Source: UBA4742 sp963734965 (GTDB taxonomy: Bacteria; Actinomycetota; Acidimicrobiia; Acidimicrobiales; Acidimicrobilacustridaceae). From it: DNA of 64,000 nucleotides. The stretch lies in contig CAVTJK010000003.1 of NCBI GenBank assembly GCA_963734965.1, positions 434,001-498,000 of the forward strand, read 5' to 3'. Position numbers and translations under genes: made by a program. Below are positions 47,539 through 56,740 of the stretch, one piece after another (within the stretch, counting starts at the first letter, position 1; every line of letters starts with the position of its first letter). The notes below the pieces were generated by a model, which saw nothing but the letters and a program-made list of their open reading frames with translations, made no database searches and was not told the origin of the DNA.

Positions 47539-49108
47539 ATGGCCCGCATCCTCGTGACCGAACCCATCGCCGAGGGCGGACTGGACCGGCTCCGCGCCGC
47601 CGGCCACGACGTCGACGTGGCCGAGGATCGCACGCCCGACGAGCTGGTCGACCTGATCAAGGGCGCCCACGCCCTGATCATCCGCTCGGCCACCACGGTG
47701 ACGGCCGAGCTGCTCGACGCGGGACGGGACCTGATCGTCGTCGGGCGGGCCGGCATCGGGCTCGACAACGTCGACGTGGCCGCGGCCACGGCCCACGGCG
47801 TGATGGTGGTCAACGCGCCGCAGTCCAACATCTTGTCGGCGGCCGAGCACACGATGGCGATGCTGCTGGCCCAGGCCCGCAACATCCCCCAGGCCCACGC
47901 CGCGTTGGTGAGCGGTCGGTGGGAGCGGTCACGATGGACCGGCGTCGAGCTGAGCGACAAGGTCCTCGGCATCGTCGGCTTGGGCCGCATCGGCAAGCTG
48001 GTGGCCCAGCGAGCGCTGTCGTTCGGCATGCGACTGGTCGCCTATGACCCGTTCGTGTCCGCCGATCGGGCCCGGCAGATGAACGTCGAGCTGCTCGGGC
48101 TGGACGAGCTCATGGCGGTGTCGGACTTCGTGACGATCCACGTCACCAAGACGCCCGAGACGATCGGGTTGGTCGATGCCGACTTGTTGGCCAAGGCCAA
48201 GGCTGGCCTGCGCATCATCAACGTGGGCCGCGGCGGGATCGTCGACGAGGCCGCCCTGGCTGACGCCATCTCGTCGGGCCACATCGGCGGGGCCGCCCTC
48301 GACGTCTTCGACAAGGAGCCCACCACAGCGTCGCCGCTCTTCGAGCTCGACTCGGTGGTGGTCACGCCGCATCTGGGCGCCAGCACCCACGAGGCCCAGG
48401 ACAAGGCGGGCGACACCATCGCCGAGCAGGTCGAGCTGGCCCTGGCCGGCGAGTTCGTGCCCTTCGCCGTCAACGTGGCCGCCGCCGAGGCGTCCGAGAC
48501 GGTGCGGCCCTTCCTGGCCTTGGCCGAACGGCTCGGCGCAGCTCTTCGCCTCCATCGCCGGCCAGACCAGCCCCACCCTCGACGTCGAGTACCAGGGCCA
48601 GATCGCCGGCTATGACACCCGGATCCTGACCCTCGCGTTGCTCAAGGGCTTCTTCGGCCGGGTCACCGACGAGCCCGTGTCGTTCGTCAACGCGCCCCAG
48701 CTGGCCGAGGAGAGCGGGATGGCGGTGCGCGAGACGGCGACCACGACCGCGGCTCACTACGTGAACCTCATCACCGTGCGCGGCGGCGATCACGCCCTGG
48801 CCGGCACCCTCGTCGGCCTCGACGCCGAGGCTCGCATCGTGATGGTGGACGACCACGCCATCGACGTCCCCCCGGCTCGACACATGCTGGTCGTCCGCAA
48901 CGAGGACCGGCCGGGCATGATCGGGGCGGTGTCGACCACCCTCGGCGATGCCGGGATCAACATCGCCAACATGGCCGTGGGCCAGTCCGACACCGGGGTG
49001 GCGGCCCTGATGGTGCTGGCCACGTCCTCGCCCGTGCCGGCGGCGCTGGTGGAGCGCCTCCAGGGCATCGAGGGCGTGCACTCGGCCCACGCCGTCGAGC
49101 TGCCCTGA
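47539..49108 (+). CDS. serA: D-3-phosphoglycerate dehydrogenase (one-base insertion)
   Basis: SerA oxidises 3-phosphoglycerate, the first step of serine synthesis. The corrected product has about 522 residues and the long actinobacterial form: the NAD-binding fold (GIVGLGRIGKLVAQRA), the catalytic RGGIVDE and HLGAST motifs, an ASB intervening domain, and a C-terminal ACT domain (VVRNEDRPGMIGAVSTTLGDAGINI) for serine feedback. The frame changes near 48538, where one G is extra, exactly at the junction FLALAERLG/QLFASIAG. Confidence 0.93.
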
Positions 49109-49232
49109 CCCCCGCGTCTGACCAGGCCGTGACCGGATCCGCGGGCGGGTCTGGAGCGGGTCTCGAGCGGCCTGGGCCGGCCGATATGTAGGCGCGTGGT
49201 CCATTTGGCCCGATTCGGGCCCGGGCGCTCAG

Positions 49233-49310
49233 CTGACCACTCTGAGTGACCGAAGGCATTCGTTAGGCAACACCGCCTTTTTCGGAGCCGCGCGACAGGA
49301 GAGTGGTCGG
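49233..49310 (+). promoter_or_regulatory. Candidate structured 5' leader RNA (possible translational riboswitch)
   Basis: GACCACTCT (49235-49243) pairs exactly with AGAGTGGTC (49300-49308), and outer C49233-G49310 and U49234-G49309 extend it to 11 pairs. Inside, CCGAA (49250-49254) pairs with TTCGG (49281-49285) and GGC (49255-49257) with GCC (49275-49277), leaving a 17-base loop (49258-49274). The 3' strand of the outer stem starts at the ribosome binding site AGGAG (49297-49301) and reaches the GTG start of the diguanylate cyclase gene. I do not recognise it as a known riboswitch class. The preceding 49109-49232 shows no gene. Confidence 0.55.
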
Positions 49311-51274
49311 TGCCCGATGCATCCGTCGTGCTCGATGAGCTTCCGACTCCACTGCTGATCCTGCGCGATGGCGAGGTGATCGGCGCCTCGCCCGGTACGT
49401 CCGAGCTGCTCGGCGTCGACCCCGGACATCTGGTCGGGATCGCCATGACCGAGCTCGTCGATCCTGTCGACCGGCCGGGCCTGGCCGTCCTGCTCGAGCA
49501 GGCCGGACCGGGTCCTCACGACACCGACGACCCGGCGTCCGAGGCCGCGGGACCGATCGACGTGCGCACGGCCCCGCCCGCGCGGCGCCCCCTGCGCATC
49601 GCGGTGCGGGCTCGATCGGACGGCTCGTTGCTGGTGGCCCTCCGGGACCTGGCGCTCGAACGTCGGCTCACGGCCATCATCCACGCGGTCGCCGATTCGA
49701 CGCTGCTGGTCGATCCGGACGGGCGCTCGCTGTGGCACACCGACGACCTGTGGCCGAGCACGGCCGGCGAGACCGTGAGCCTGGGCACCCATCCGGTCGA
49801 GCGGCTGCATCCCGAGGACCTCCCCTTGGTGCTCGAGGCCTTCTCGACGCTGAGCGACATGCCCGGCGGGCGCGTCGACCGGGTCGTGCGCGCCCGAGCC
49901 GTCGGCGAAGAGGACGTCTGGCAGCTCATCGAGCTCATCGGGGCCAGCCGGGTCGCCGATCCCGACCTCGGCGGAGTGGTCGTACAGGTCCGGACCCTCG
50001 ACGTGGACTCGGAGCTGGCGTCGCTCGGCCACAGCGAAGGCCCGATGCTCTCGTTGGCCGAGGCCGCCCCGGTCGGCATCTTGTTGATGAACCACCTCGA
50101 ACAGGTGATGTACGCGAGCGGGGCCTGCCGCTCCCTGCTGGCCTATGACCTCACCGAGGACGTCAGCGGCTGGCGCGATCGGGCCGCGTCCACCCACCGA
50201 GGCGACATCGACGCCCTCGTCGCCGAGGGGCTGTCCGGGGCTCCGTCGACCACGATCACCTCGCCGTTCGACCTGCCCGACGGGAACCGCCTGTGGATGC
50301 GCGTCCGCGTCGCGTCCCATCTCGACACCCGGGGCGAGCCCCTCGGCGCCATCGTGTCGCTCGAGGACGTCACCGCCGAGGTCGAGGCCCGGACCGAGTC
50401 CGAACGCCTCCTGCACATGCTCGACAACACCTCGGACTTCGTCGCCATCTTCCGCCCGAACGGCGACATCCTCCACACCAACGCCGCGCTGGCCCAGCTG
50501 CTGGCCGACAACCTGGCGTCCGGTGGCACCGGCCGGCTCGGGGACCTGCTCGAGGATCGAGAGCGCTTCATCCGCCTCGGCCTGGCCGCCGTCGAGTCGG
50601 TCGACACCTGGCAGGGCGAGATCAGGCTCGCCGTGTCGCCGGCGCGGATCGTCCCCGTGTCGGTCACCGGGGTCGTGCACCGCGACGACGACGGCGACCT
50701 CGATTGGATCGCGATGGTCGCCCGCGACATCAGCGACCTCAAGGAGGCCGAGCAGCGGTTGCGGCGCCTGGCCACCTCCGACCATCTGACGGGGCTGGCC
50801 AACCGCGCCCTGTTCACCGAGCAGCTCGAGGAGGTCGTGGCCCGAGCGGCCTCGACTGGACGGACGGTCGCGGTCCTGTTCTGCGATCTCGATCGGTTCA
50901 AGGAGGTCAACGACCAGCACGGTCACGCCGTCGGCGACCGGGTGCTCGTCGAGATCGCCGACCGGCTGTGCGCCATCGTGCGCGGCGACGACCTGGTTGC
51001 CCGGGTGGGCGGCGACGAGTTCGTCATCCTGTGCGACGGCACCGCCGATCCGGAGATGCTGGCCCAGCTGGCCGATCGGGTGATCTCGACCGTGCACGCC
51101 CCGATCGTGGTCGACGACGTGACCGTGCAGGTCGGGATCTCGATCGGCGTGGCGATGGGCGGATCGGTCCGGGTCAGCGGCGACCGGCTGCTGACCATCG
51201 CCGATCAGGCCATGTACCGGGCCAAGGCGACGGGCGGGAACCGGTATCGCATCCTCGAGGTCGGCGACGAGTGA
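49310..51274 (+). CDS. Multi-PAS diguanylate cyclase (GGDEF)
   Basis: The 654-residue protein has about four PAS-like modules (near 5-60, 120-235, 250-360 and 370-480) followed by a GGDEF domain (about 485-650). The domain has the active site RVGGDEFVILCDG, the metal/phosphate residues in FCDLDRFKEVND, and an intact RxxD inhibitory site (RGDD) five residues before GGDEF. It should make cyclic di-GMP in response to ligands or redox signals sensed by the PAS domains, with product inhibition. No membrane segments are seen. The leader at 49233-49310 may control its translation. Confidence 0.92.
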   Translation: MPDASVVLDELPTPLLILRDGEVIGASPGTSELLGVDPGHLVGIAMTELVDPVDRPGLAVLLEQAGPGPHDTDDPASEAAGPIDVRTAPPARRPLRIAVRARSDGSLLVALRDLALERRLTAIIHAVADSTLLVDPDGRSLWHTDDLWPSTAGETVSLGTHPVERLHPEDLPLVLEAFSTLSDMPGGRVDRVVRARAVGEEDVWQLIELIGASRVADPDLGGVVVQVRTLDVDSELASLGHSEGPMLSLAEAAPVGILLMNHLEQVMYASGACRSLLAYDLTEDVSGWRDRAASTHRGDIDALVAEGLSGAPSTTITSPFDLPDGNRLWMRVRVASHLDTRGEPLGAIVSLEDVTAEVEARTESERLLHMLDNTSDFVAIFRPNGDILHTNAALAQLLADNLASGGTGRLGDLLEDRERFIRLGLAAVESVDTWQGEIRLAVSPARIVPVSVTGVVHRDDDGDLDWIAMVARDISDLKEAEQRLRRLATSDHLTGLANRALFTEQLEEVVARAASTGRTVAVLFCDLDRFKEVNDQHGHAVGDRVLVEIADRLCAIVRGDDLVARVGGDEFVILCDGTADPEMLAQLADRVISTVHAPIVVDDVTVQVGISIGVAMGGSVRVSGDRLLTIADQAMYRAKATGGNRYRILEVGDE

Positions 51275-51295
51275 GCCCCAGGGCGGGGTCGCGCC

Positions 51296-51892
51296 TCAGC
51301 TGGTGACGCTGGGCTTGTAGTCCGGCCGGGACTGCTCGAAGGCACTGATCTTCGCCTCGGAGTGCAGGGTGATGCCCACGTCGTCGAGCCCCTCGAGGAA
51401 CCGGTGCTGGGTGGCGTCGTCGAGGGGGAAGTCCACCTCGAGGCCGAGCGCAGGAGCCGAGAGCGTACGGGCCGACACGTCGATGGTGATCTCGAGGGTC
51501 GGATCGGCGACGATGGCGTCGAGCAGCGTGCGGCCGGTCGCCGCGTCGACCTGCACGGGAACCAGACCGTTCTTGGTGCAGTTGTTGCGGAAGATGTCGG
51601 CGAACCGGGGCGACACCACGGCCTGGAAGCCGTAGTCGGCGATGGCCCACACGGCGTGCTCTCGCGACGAGCCGGTGCCGAAGTTGGGCCCGGCCACGAG
51701 GATGTTGGCGCCGAGGTACTGCTCCTGGTTCAGCACGAAGTCGCGATCATCTCGCCACTCCGAGAACAACCCAGCGCCGAACCCGGTCCGCTCGACGCGC
51801 TTGAGCCAGTCGCTGGGGATGATCTGGTCGGTGTCGACGTCAGATCGATCGAGGGGAACGGCGGTTCCGGTGACGACGATGACGGGTTCCAT
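51296..51892 (-). CDS. leuD: 3-isopropylmalate dehydratase small subunit
   Basis: LeuD is the small subunit of isopropylmalate isomerase in leucine synthesis; it may also serve citramalate conversion. The 198-residue protein has DVDTDQIIPSDWLKR, the GPNFGTGSSREHAVWAI motif and RNNCTKNGLVPV. It follows leuC by 27 bases on the same strand. Confidence 0.96.
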   Translation of the reverse strand: MEPVIVVTGTAVPLDRSDVDTDQIIPSDWLKRVERTGFGAGLFSEWRDDRDFVLNQEQYLGANILVAGPNFGTGSSREHAVWAIADYGFQAVVSPRFADIFRNNCTKNGLVPVQVDAATGRTLLDAIVADPTLEITIDVSARTLSAPALGLEVDFPLDDATQHRFLEGLDDVGITLHSEAKISAFEQSRPDYKPSVTS

Positions 51893-51919
51893 GAGGGTTC
51901 CTCTGCGGGTCGGTGGGGC

Positions 51920-53326
51920 TCAGTCGAGATCGGCGGGTGCGGCGAAGGTGCCGGCGATGGCCGTCGCCGCCGCCACCGCGGGTGAGACCAGGTGGGTGCG
52001 GCCGCCCCGGCCCTGACGCCCCTCGAAGTTGCGATTGCTGGTCGAGGCGGCGCGCTCGCCGACGGCGAGCTTGTCGGGGTTCATGGCCAGGCACATCGAG
52101 CAGCCCGGCTCGCGCCACTCGAAGCCGGCGGCGCGGAACACCGCGTCGAGGCCTTCGGACTCGGCCTGGTGCTTCACCTGGTAGGAACCGGGCACGACCA
52201 TGGCTCGCATCCCGGACCGCACCTGGTGGCCGGCGGCGACCGCGGCGGCGGCCCGGAGGTCCTCGATGCGGCCGTTGGTGCAGGACCCGATGAACACGGT
52301 GTCGACGGCGACGTCGCGCATCGGCGTGCCGGCGACCAGACCCATGTACTCGAGGGCGCGCGTCGCCGATTCCCGGGCCGAGGCCTCGGCGAACGCGTCC
52401 GGATCGGGGACCCGATCGCTGATGGGCACGACCTGGGCCGGGTTGGTGCCCCAGCTCACATACGGCTCGAGGCCGGTCGCGGCCAGCGTGACCTCCTTGT
52501 CGAACCTGGCGTCGGCGTCGGTGGGCAGGGCCCGCCAGGCGTCGAGGGCGTGCTCCCAGGCCGCGCCCTGCGGGGCGTGGCGGCGGCCCTCCAGGTAGGT
52601 GAAGGTCGTGTCGTCGGGGGCCACGAGCCCGGCGCGGGCACCGGCCTCGATCGACATGTTGCAGACGGTCATGCGGCCTTCCATCGACAGCGCCCGGATG
52701 GCTGAGCCCCGGTACTCGATCACCGAGCCGATGCCTCCACCGGTGCCGATCTGGCCGATGATGGCCAGCACGACGTCTTTGGCCGTGACCCCGGCCGGCA
52801 GATCGCCGTCGACGTTGACGGCCATGGTGCCCGGCCGCTGCTGGGGGAGGGTCTGGGTGGCCAGCACGTGCTCGACCTCGCTGGTGCCGATGCCGAAGGC
52901 CAGCGCCCCGAACGCCCCGTGCGTGCTCGTGTGGCTGTCGCCGCACACGATGGTCATCCCGGGCTGGGTCAGGCCCTGCTCGGGGCCGATGACGTGGACG
53001 ATGCCCTGGCCGGGGTCGCCCATCGGGTATTCGACGATGCCGAACTCGGCGCAGTTGGCCCGCAGGACATCGATCTGCTTGCGCGAGATCGGATCGGCGA
53101 TCGGCTGATCGATGTCGATGGTCGGGACGTTGTGGTCCTCGGTGGCGACGGTGAGATCGGGCCGCCGCACTCGGCGGCCGGCCAGCCGGAGGCCGTCGAA
53201 GGCCTGGGGCGAGGTGACCTCGTGGATCAGGTGCAGATCGATGTAGAGCAGATCGGGCTCGTCGGCTCCGGACCGCACGACGTGCTGGTCCCAGATCTTC
53301 TCGCTCAGGGTTCTCGGATCGGCCAC
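51920..53326 (-). CDS. leuC: 3-isopropylmalate dehydratase large subunit
   Basis: LeuC carries the catalytic [4Fe-4S] cluster that isomerises 2- to 3-isopropylmalate. The 468-residue protein has cluster cysteines in IGSCTNGRIEDLRAA and in EPGCSMCLAMNPD, and the conserved DSHTSTHGAFGALAFGIGTSEVEHV. The GTG start has AAGGGG upstream. It is divergent from an IclR regulator, whose operator-like site overlaps the leuC -10 (TATAGT on the minus strand). Confidence 0.96.
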   Translation of the reverse strand: MADPRTLSEKIWDQHVVRSGADEPDLLYIDLHLIHEVTSPQAFDGLRLAGRRVRRPDLTVATEDHNVPTIDIDQPIADPISRKQIDVLRANCAEFGIVEYPMGDPGQGIVHVIGPEQGLTQPGMTIVCGDSHTSTHGAFGALAFGIGTSEVEHVLATQTLPQQRPGTMAVNVDGDLPAGVTAKDVVLAIIGQIGTGGGIGSVIEYRGSAIRALSMEGRMTVCNMSIEAGARAGLVAPDDTTFTYLEGRRHAPQGAAWEHALDAWRALPTDADARFDKEVTLAATGLEPYVSWGTNPAQVVPISDRVPDPDAFAEASARESATRALEYMGLVAGTPMRDVAVDTVFIGSCTNGRIEDLRAAAAVAAGHQVRSGMRAMVVPGSYQVKHQAESEGLDAVFRAAGFEWREPGCSMCLAMNPDKLAVGERAASTSNRNFEGRQGRGGRTHLVSPAVAAATAIAGTFAAPADLD

Positions 53327-53421
53327 GATGGCGCCCCTTCGGTTGATGGCGCCTCGGGGGCGCTCTGGGTTTCGGGCGCCTCGCCGGCGCCGCTGCTCGA
53401 CGGATCGACCCAGGACTGGAC

Positions 53422-53436
53422 TCTCACTATATGAGA
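53422..53436. promoter_or_regulatory. Inverted repeat TCTCA-N5-TGAGA between leuC and the IclR gene
   Basis: The repeat is exact and spans the minus-strand -10 TATAGT (53431-53426) of leuCD. It lies just upstream of the plus-strand -10 TAGTCT. This is where an IclR regulator of the LtbR/NdgR group would be expected to act on both promoters. Confidence 0.6.
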
Positions 53437-53439
53437 TTC

Positions 53440-53445
53440 TAGTCT
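53440..53445 (+). promoter_or_regulatory. -10 box TAGTCT of the IclR gene
   Basis: TAGTCT lies 6 bases before the ATG at 53452, so the message is probably leaderless. Confidence 0.5.
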
Positions 53446-53451
53446 TGGTGT

Positions 53452-54126
53452 ATGGGATCGAGTGTAAGCGGTGTGGGCGTGCTCGACAAGGCGATGTCCG
53501 TGCTGCGGGTGCTGGAGGAGGCGCCCCGCTCGCTGGGCGAGCTGGTCGAGGCCACGGGGTTCTCCCGGGCCACCGCGCACCGCCTGGCCGTCGCCCTCGA
53601 GGCGCACGGCTTGGTGCGCCGGGACGAGGACGGTCGCTTCGCCCTCGGGGTGCAGCTCGTGGCCTTGGGTCGGGCTGCAGCCGAGAGGTTCCCGTTGGCG
53701 GCCGCGGCCCAGCCGGCGCTGCGGACCCTTCGTGACGAGACCGGCGAGTCGGTGCAGCTGTATGTCCGCCAAGGCGACCGGCGGGTGTGCATCGCCTCGC
53801 TCGAGTCGCCGCACGGTCTGCGGACCATCGTGGCCATGGGGGCGGCGCTGCCGCTCGACGCGGGTTCGGCGGGCCACGTCCTGGAGCGGACGGCCGGTGA
53901 GGGATCGGAGGCCGATCGGCCCGATTGGGTCGAGAGCGTCGAAGAGCGCGAGGCGGGGGTGGCGTCGGTCAGCGCCGCCGTGCTCGGTCCCGACGGGCAT
54001 CCGATGGCGGCGGTGAGCGTCTCGGGACCGATCGAGCGGACGACTCGCCAACCGGGTCAGCGCTACGGCGCCGCCGTGGTTGCCGCCGCCCGCCAGATCG
54101 AGCGGGCCGCCGGTCTCCGCCTCTGA
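53452..54126 (+). CDS. IclR-family transcriptional regulator (LtbR/NdgR-like)
   Basis: The 224-residue protein has an N-terminal winged helix (LDKAMSVLRVLEEAPRSLGELVEATGFSRATAHRLAVALEAHGL) and a C-terminal ligand-binding IclR domain. Position and size match LtbR of Corynebacterium and NdgR of Streptomyces, which are divergent from leuCD and regulate leucine (and tryptophan) genes. I therefore infer that it represses leuCD and itself through the inverted repeat at 53422-53436. Confidence 0.88.
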   Translation: MGSSVSGVGVLDKAMSVLRVLEEAPRSLGELVEATGFSRATAHRLAVALEAHGLVRRDEDGRFALGVQLVALGRAAAERFPLAAAAQPALRTLRDETGESVQLYVRQGDRRVCIASLESPHGLRTIVAMGAALPLDAGSAGHVLERTAGEGSEADRPDWVESVEEREAGVASVSAAVLGPDGHPMAAVSVSGPIERTTRQPGQRYGAAVVAAARQIERAAGLRL

Positions 54127-54211
54127 CGCTTGGCGCCGATTCGGCATCGATTCTGCGCCAAGCGACAAGCAGCCACATCGCACCGATCGGCATCGATTCT
54201 GCGCCAAGCGG
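54124..54211. repeat. Copies 6 and 7 of the dispersed palindromic repeat
   Basis: Copy 6 (54124-54165) starts at the IclR stop codon: TGACGCTTGGCGCCGATTCG, then CATCGATTCTGCGCCAAGCG. Copy 7 (54178-54211) has a shortened left arm, CACCGATCGG, and the same right arm CATCGATTCTGCGCCAAGCG. The two are 48 bases apart. Confidence 0.75.
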
Positions 54212-54220
54212 CGGTCTGCG

Positions 54221-54226
54221 TAGGCT
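54221..54226 (+). promoter_or_regulatory. -10 box TAGGCT of the ppx/gppA gene
   Basis: TAGGCT lies 8 bases before the ATG at 54235, which favours that ATG over the one at 54229. Confidence 0.4.
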
Positions 54227-54234
54227 CGATGGAG

Positions 54235-55839
54235 ATGGGTGAGAACCTGGCGGCGATCGACATCGGCACCAACTCCATCCACCTGGTCGTGGCGCGCTTC
54301 GACGACGCCGGCCACTTCGAGGTGATCGCCGACGAAAAGGAAGCCGTGCGGCTCGGCTCGGCCGGCGGTGACATGAAGGAGCTCACCACCGACGCCATCG
54401 AGCGCGGGATCGCCGCCCTCACCCGTTTCCGCCAGGTCGCCGACATCTCCGGCGCCAGCGTGACCGCGGTCGCCACCAGCGCCGTGCGCGAGGCGGAGAA
54501 CGCCGACACCTTCATCGAGCGGGCCCGCATCGAGGCCGGCGTCGATGTCGAGGTGATCTCGGGCGTCGAGGAAGCCCGCCTCATCCACCTGGGCATCCTC
54601 CAGGCCGTGCCCGTCTTCGATCGTCGCCACCTGATGATCGACATCGGCGGCGGCAGCACCGAGATCCTCCTCGCCGAGCAGGGCGACGTCCTGGCTGCCC
54701 GCAGCTTCAAGCTCGGCGCCATCCGCCTCAGTCGCCGGTTCTTCCGCACCGATGGCGTCCACCCGGGCGCGGTCGACGCCTGCCGGCGCTTCGTCGATGC
54801 CATGGTCACCCCCTTGGCCCGCGAGGTCGATCGGCTCGGATTCGAGGTGGCCGTGGGCAGCTCGGGCACGATCGAGGCCATCGCCTCGATGGTGCAGGCG
54901 TCGGCCCAGCCCAGCCGCACCCCGCGGACGGTCGACAACGCCACCTTCAGCGCCGCCGACGCCCGGGCCGTCGTCAAGCGCCTGGCCGGGCTCACCGTCG
55001 AGCAGCGCCGCGACGTGCCCGGTCTGGAGGCCTCTCGCGCCGACATCATCCTGGCCGGAGCCATCATCGCCGAACAGGCCATGGCCACCTTCGGCATCGA
55101 CGAGCTGATCGTCTCGGGCTACGCCCTCCGCGAGGGCGCCCTGCTGGACGCCTTCCAACGCGCCCACGGCGCCGCCCTGCACCACCTCCGGGACCTGCGC
55201 CGGCGCAGCGTGATCCGCCTGGCCGAGCTGATGGACGAGGAACCGGACCACTCGGCCCACGTGGCCCGCCTGGCCTTGATGCTCTTCGACGAGACGGCCG
55301 ATCTCCACGGGCTGGGCGACCAGGCTCGCGAACTGCTCGAGGCCGCGGCCCTGCTGGCCAACGTGGGCCTGTTCGTCTCGCACAGCAAGCACCACAAGCA
55401 CACCTACTACGTGATCCGGAACTCCGATCACCTCTCGGGGTTCACCGACCACGAGATCGAGATGATCGCCCTGGTCGCCCGCTACCACCGCAAGAGCGCG
55501 CCCTCGCCCAAGCACCCCGAGTTCGATGCCCTGCGCGCCGACGATCAGCACGCGGTGCGCGCCATGGCCGGGATCCTGCGCGTCGCCATCGGGCTCGATC
55601 GCACCCACGCCGCCCACGTCGTCGCCGTGCGCGCCCACCCCGAGCGGCGCACCCTCGTCGTCGAGGCCCAGGCCCGACCCGGGGTCGACATCTCCCTCGA
55701 GCTCTACACCGCGAACGAACGGCGCGACCTGCTCGAACAGGTGCTGGATCGCCGCGTGCGGGTCGTGGCCGCCACCGTGGCCACCGTCGCCTCGGCCCTC
55801 AGCCCGCCCGCTGATCCCGAGCTCGCCCCCGGGCGATGA
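54235..55839 (+). CDS. Exopolyphosphatase/guanosine pentaphosphatase (Ppx/GppA)
   Basis: The 534-residue protein belongs to the ASKHA phosphatase family. It has AAIDIGTNSIHLVVARFD, the second phosphate loop IDIGGGSTEILL and VAVGSSGTIEAIA. A C-terminal HD-like helical domain (DHSAHVARLALMLFDE, FVSHSKHHKHTYYVI) makes it the long form. It would degrade polyphosphate and/or pppGpp in the stringent response. Its end overlaps the convergent hydrolase gene by 41 bases. Confidence 0.9.
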   Translation: MGENLAAIDIGTNSIHLVVARFDDAGHFEVIADEKEAVRLGSAGGDMKELTTDAIERGIAALTRFRQVADISGASVTAVATSAVREAENADTFIERARIEAGVDVEVISGVEEARLIHLGILQAVPVFDRRHLMIDIGGGSTEILLAEQGDVLAARSFKLGAIRLSRRFFRTDGVHPGAVDACRRFVDAMVTPLAREVDRLGFEVAVGSSGTIEAIASMVQASAQPSRTPRTVDNATFSAADARAVVKRLAGLTVEQRRDVPGLEASRADIILAGAIIAEQAMATFGIDELIVSGYALREGALLDAFQRAHGAALHHLRDLRRRSVIRLAELMDEEPDHSAHVARLALMLFDETADLHGLGDQARELLEAAALLANVGLFVSHSKHHKHTYYVIRNSDHLSGFTDHEIEMIALVARYHRKSAPSPKHPEFDALRADDQHAVRAMAGILRVAIGLDRTHAAHVVAVRAHPERRTLVVEAQARPGVDISLELYTANERRDLLEQVLDRRVRVVAATVATVASALSPPADPELAPGR

Positions 55840-56740
55840 CCTCTCGACACGCCTGATCGAGCACCGGCACGAAGGCATCGGGATCGGCGGCGCACACGGC
55901 GTGATCACCGAAGACCGAATAGGTCACGGCGTCAGGGATGGCGTCGGCCAGGGCGTGCTGGCGGCGGGGCGGGACGACCGAGTCGTACTCGCTGACCAAC
56001 ACCGCGGTGGGCACGTCGACCTCACCGATCCAGGGTCGCGACGAGAACGAAGCGATCGCCTGCCCGGCTTCGACGATCATGCGCGGGTTGTTGCGGGCCA
56101 CCTCTTGGCGGGCCCAGATCCCGAGGTCGGTCTGGTCGTAGCGAGAGGCGGCCAGCCGTTGGCCCAGCGAGCGCTGCCAGCGACCAGGGGTGGCGCGAGC
56201 GATGAGCGACGCCAGTCCCAACATCGGACCCGCCGCCCGGTCGCCCGGTCGGCTCCCCACGAAGTAGCGGCTGGTCGAGCACAGCACCAGCCCCGAGACC
56301 CGCTCGGGGTGCCGTCGCCAGATGAGCTGGGCGATCGGCCCGCCCATCGAGTAGCCGACGGGGACGGCCCGGTCGATGTCGAGCTCGTCGAGCAGCGCCA
56401 CGGCGTCATCGGCGCAGTCCTCGAGCCGGAACCGGCGTCGGGACCGGATCCCGTGGCCGTGGCCGCGGTGGTCGATGGCCAGCACCTCGAAGTGGCGGGC
56501 CAGCGGTGCGTAGCTGGGGAACCAGTTGAGCGCCGAGTTGGCGGTCCACCCGTGCAACAGCAACAGGGTCGGTGCGCCGGCTGGTCCGGCGACCCGCCGG
56601 TAGAAGCTCCGGCCCCGCCCGGCCAGCGCGATCGACGTGCCCTTGGGCAGACCCGGCGGGTCCGCCACCAGCCGGGCGCTCTGGCGTTCGCCGTCGGCGC
56701 TCGGCTCCTGTGACTCGGTCACCGGCCCCGGCTCGCTCAT
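55799..56740 (-). CDS. Alpha/beta-fold hydrolase
   Basis: The 313-residue protein has the oxyanion motif LLLHGWTAN, DHRGHGHG, the nucleophile elbow GYSMGG and the late histidine in FGDHAVCAADP. A 45-residue N-terminal extension precedes the fold. Substrate is unknown; esterase or lipase-like activity is likely. It is coupled to greA by an ATGA overlap. Confidence 0.85.
   Translation of the reverse strand: MSEPGPVTESQEPSADGERQSARLVADPPGLPKGTSIALAGRGRSFYRRVAGPAGAPTLLLLHGWTANSALNWFPSYAPLARHFEVLAIDHRGHGHGIRSRRRFRLEDCADDAVALLDELDIDRAVPVGYSMGGPIAQLIWRRHPERVSGLVLCSTSRYFVGSRPGDRAAGPMLGLASLIARATPGRWQRSLGQRLAASRYDQTDLGIWARQEVARNNPRMIVEAGQAIASFSSRPWIGEVDVPTAVLVSEYDSVVPPRRQHALADAIPDAVTYSVFGDHAVCAADPDAFVPVLDQACREVIARGRARDQRAG

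Noticed and set aside
49109..49232. Small gene between serA and the GGDEF leader
   Set aside because: No frame has a start with a binding site or a plausible product; the stretch looks non-coding.
49233..49310. A known c-di-GMP, ydaO/c-di-AMP, SAM or cobalamin riboswitch before the GGDEF gene
   Set aside because: I could not match the conserved cores of these classes. AGGCAACACC only loosely resembles the GGCAAACC element of c-di-GMP-I, and the other required segment is missing.
53305..55908. Long minus-strand open frame antisense to iclR and ppx
   Set aside because: It is a shadow frame in GC-rich DNA. It lacks domain-like sequence and lies opposite two well-supported genes.
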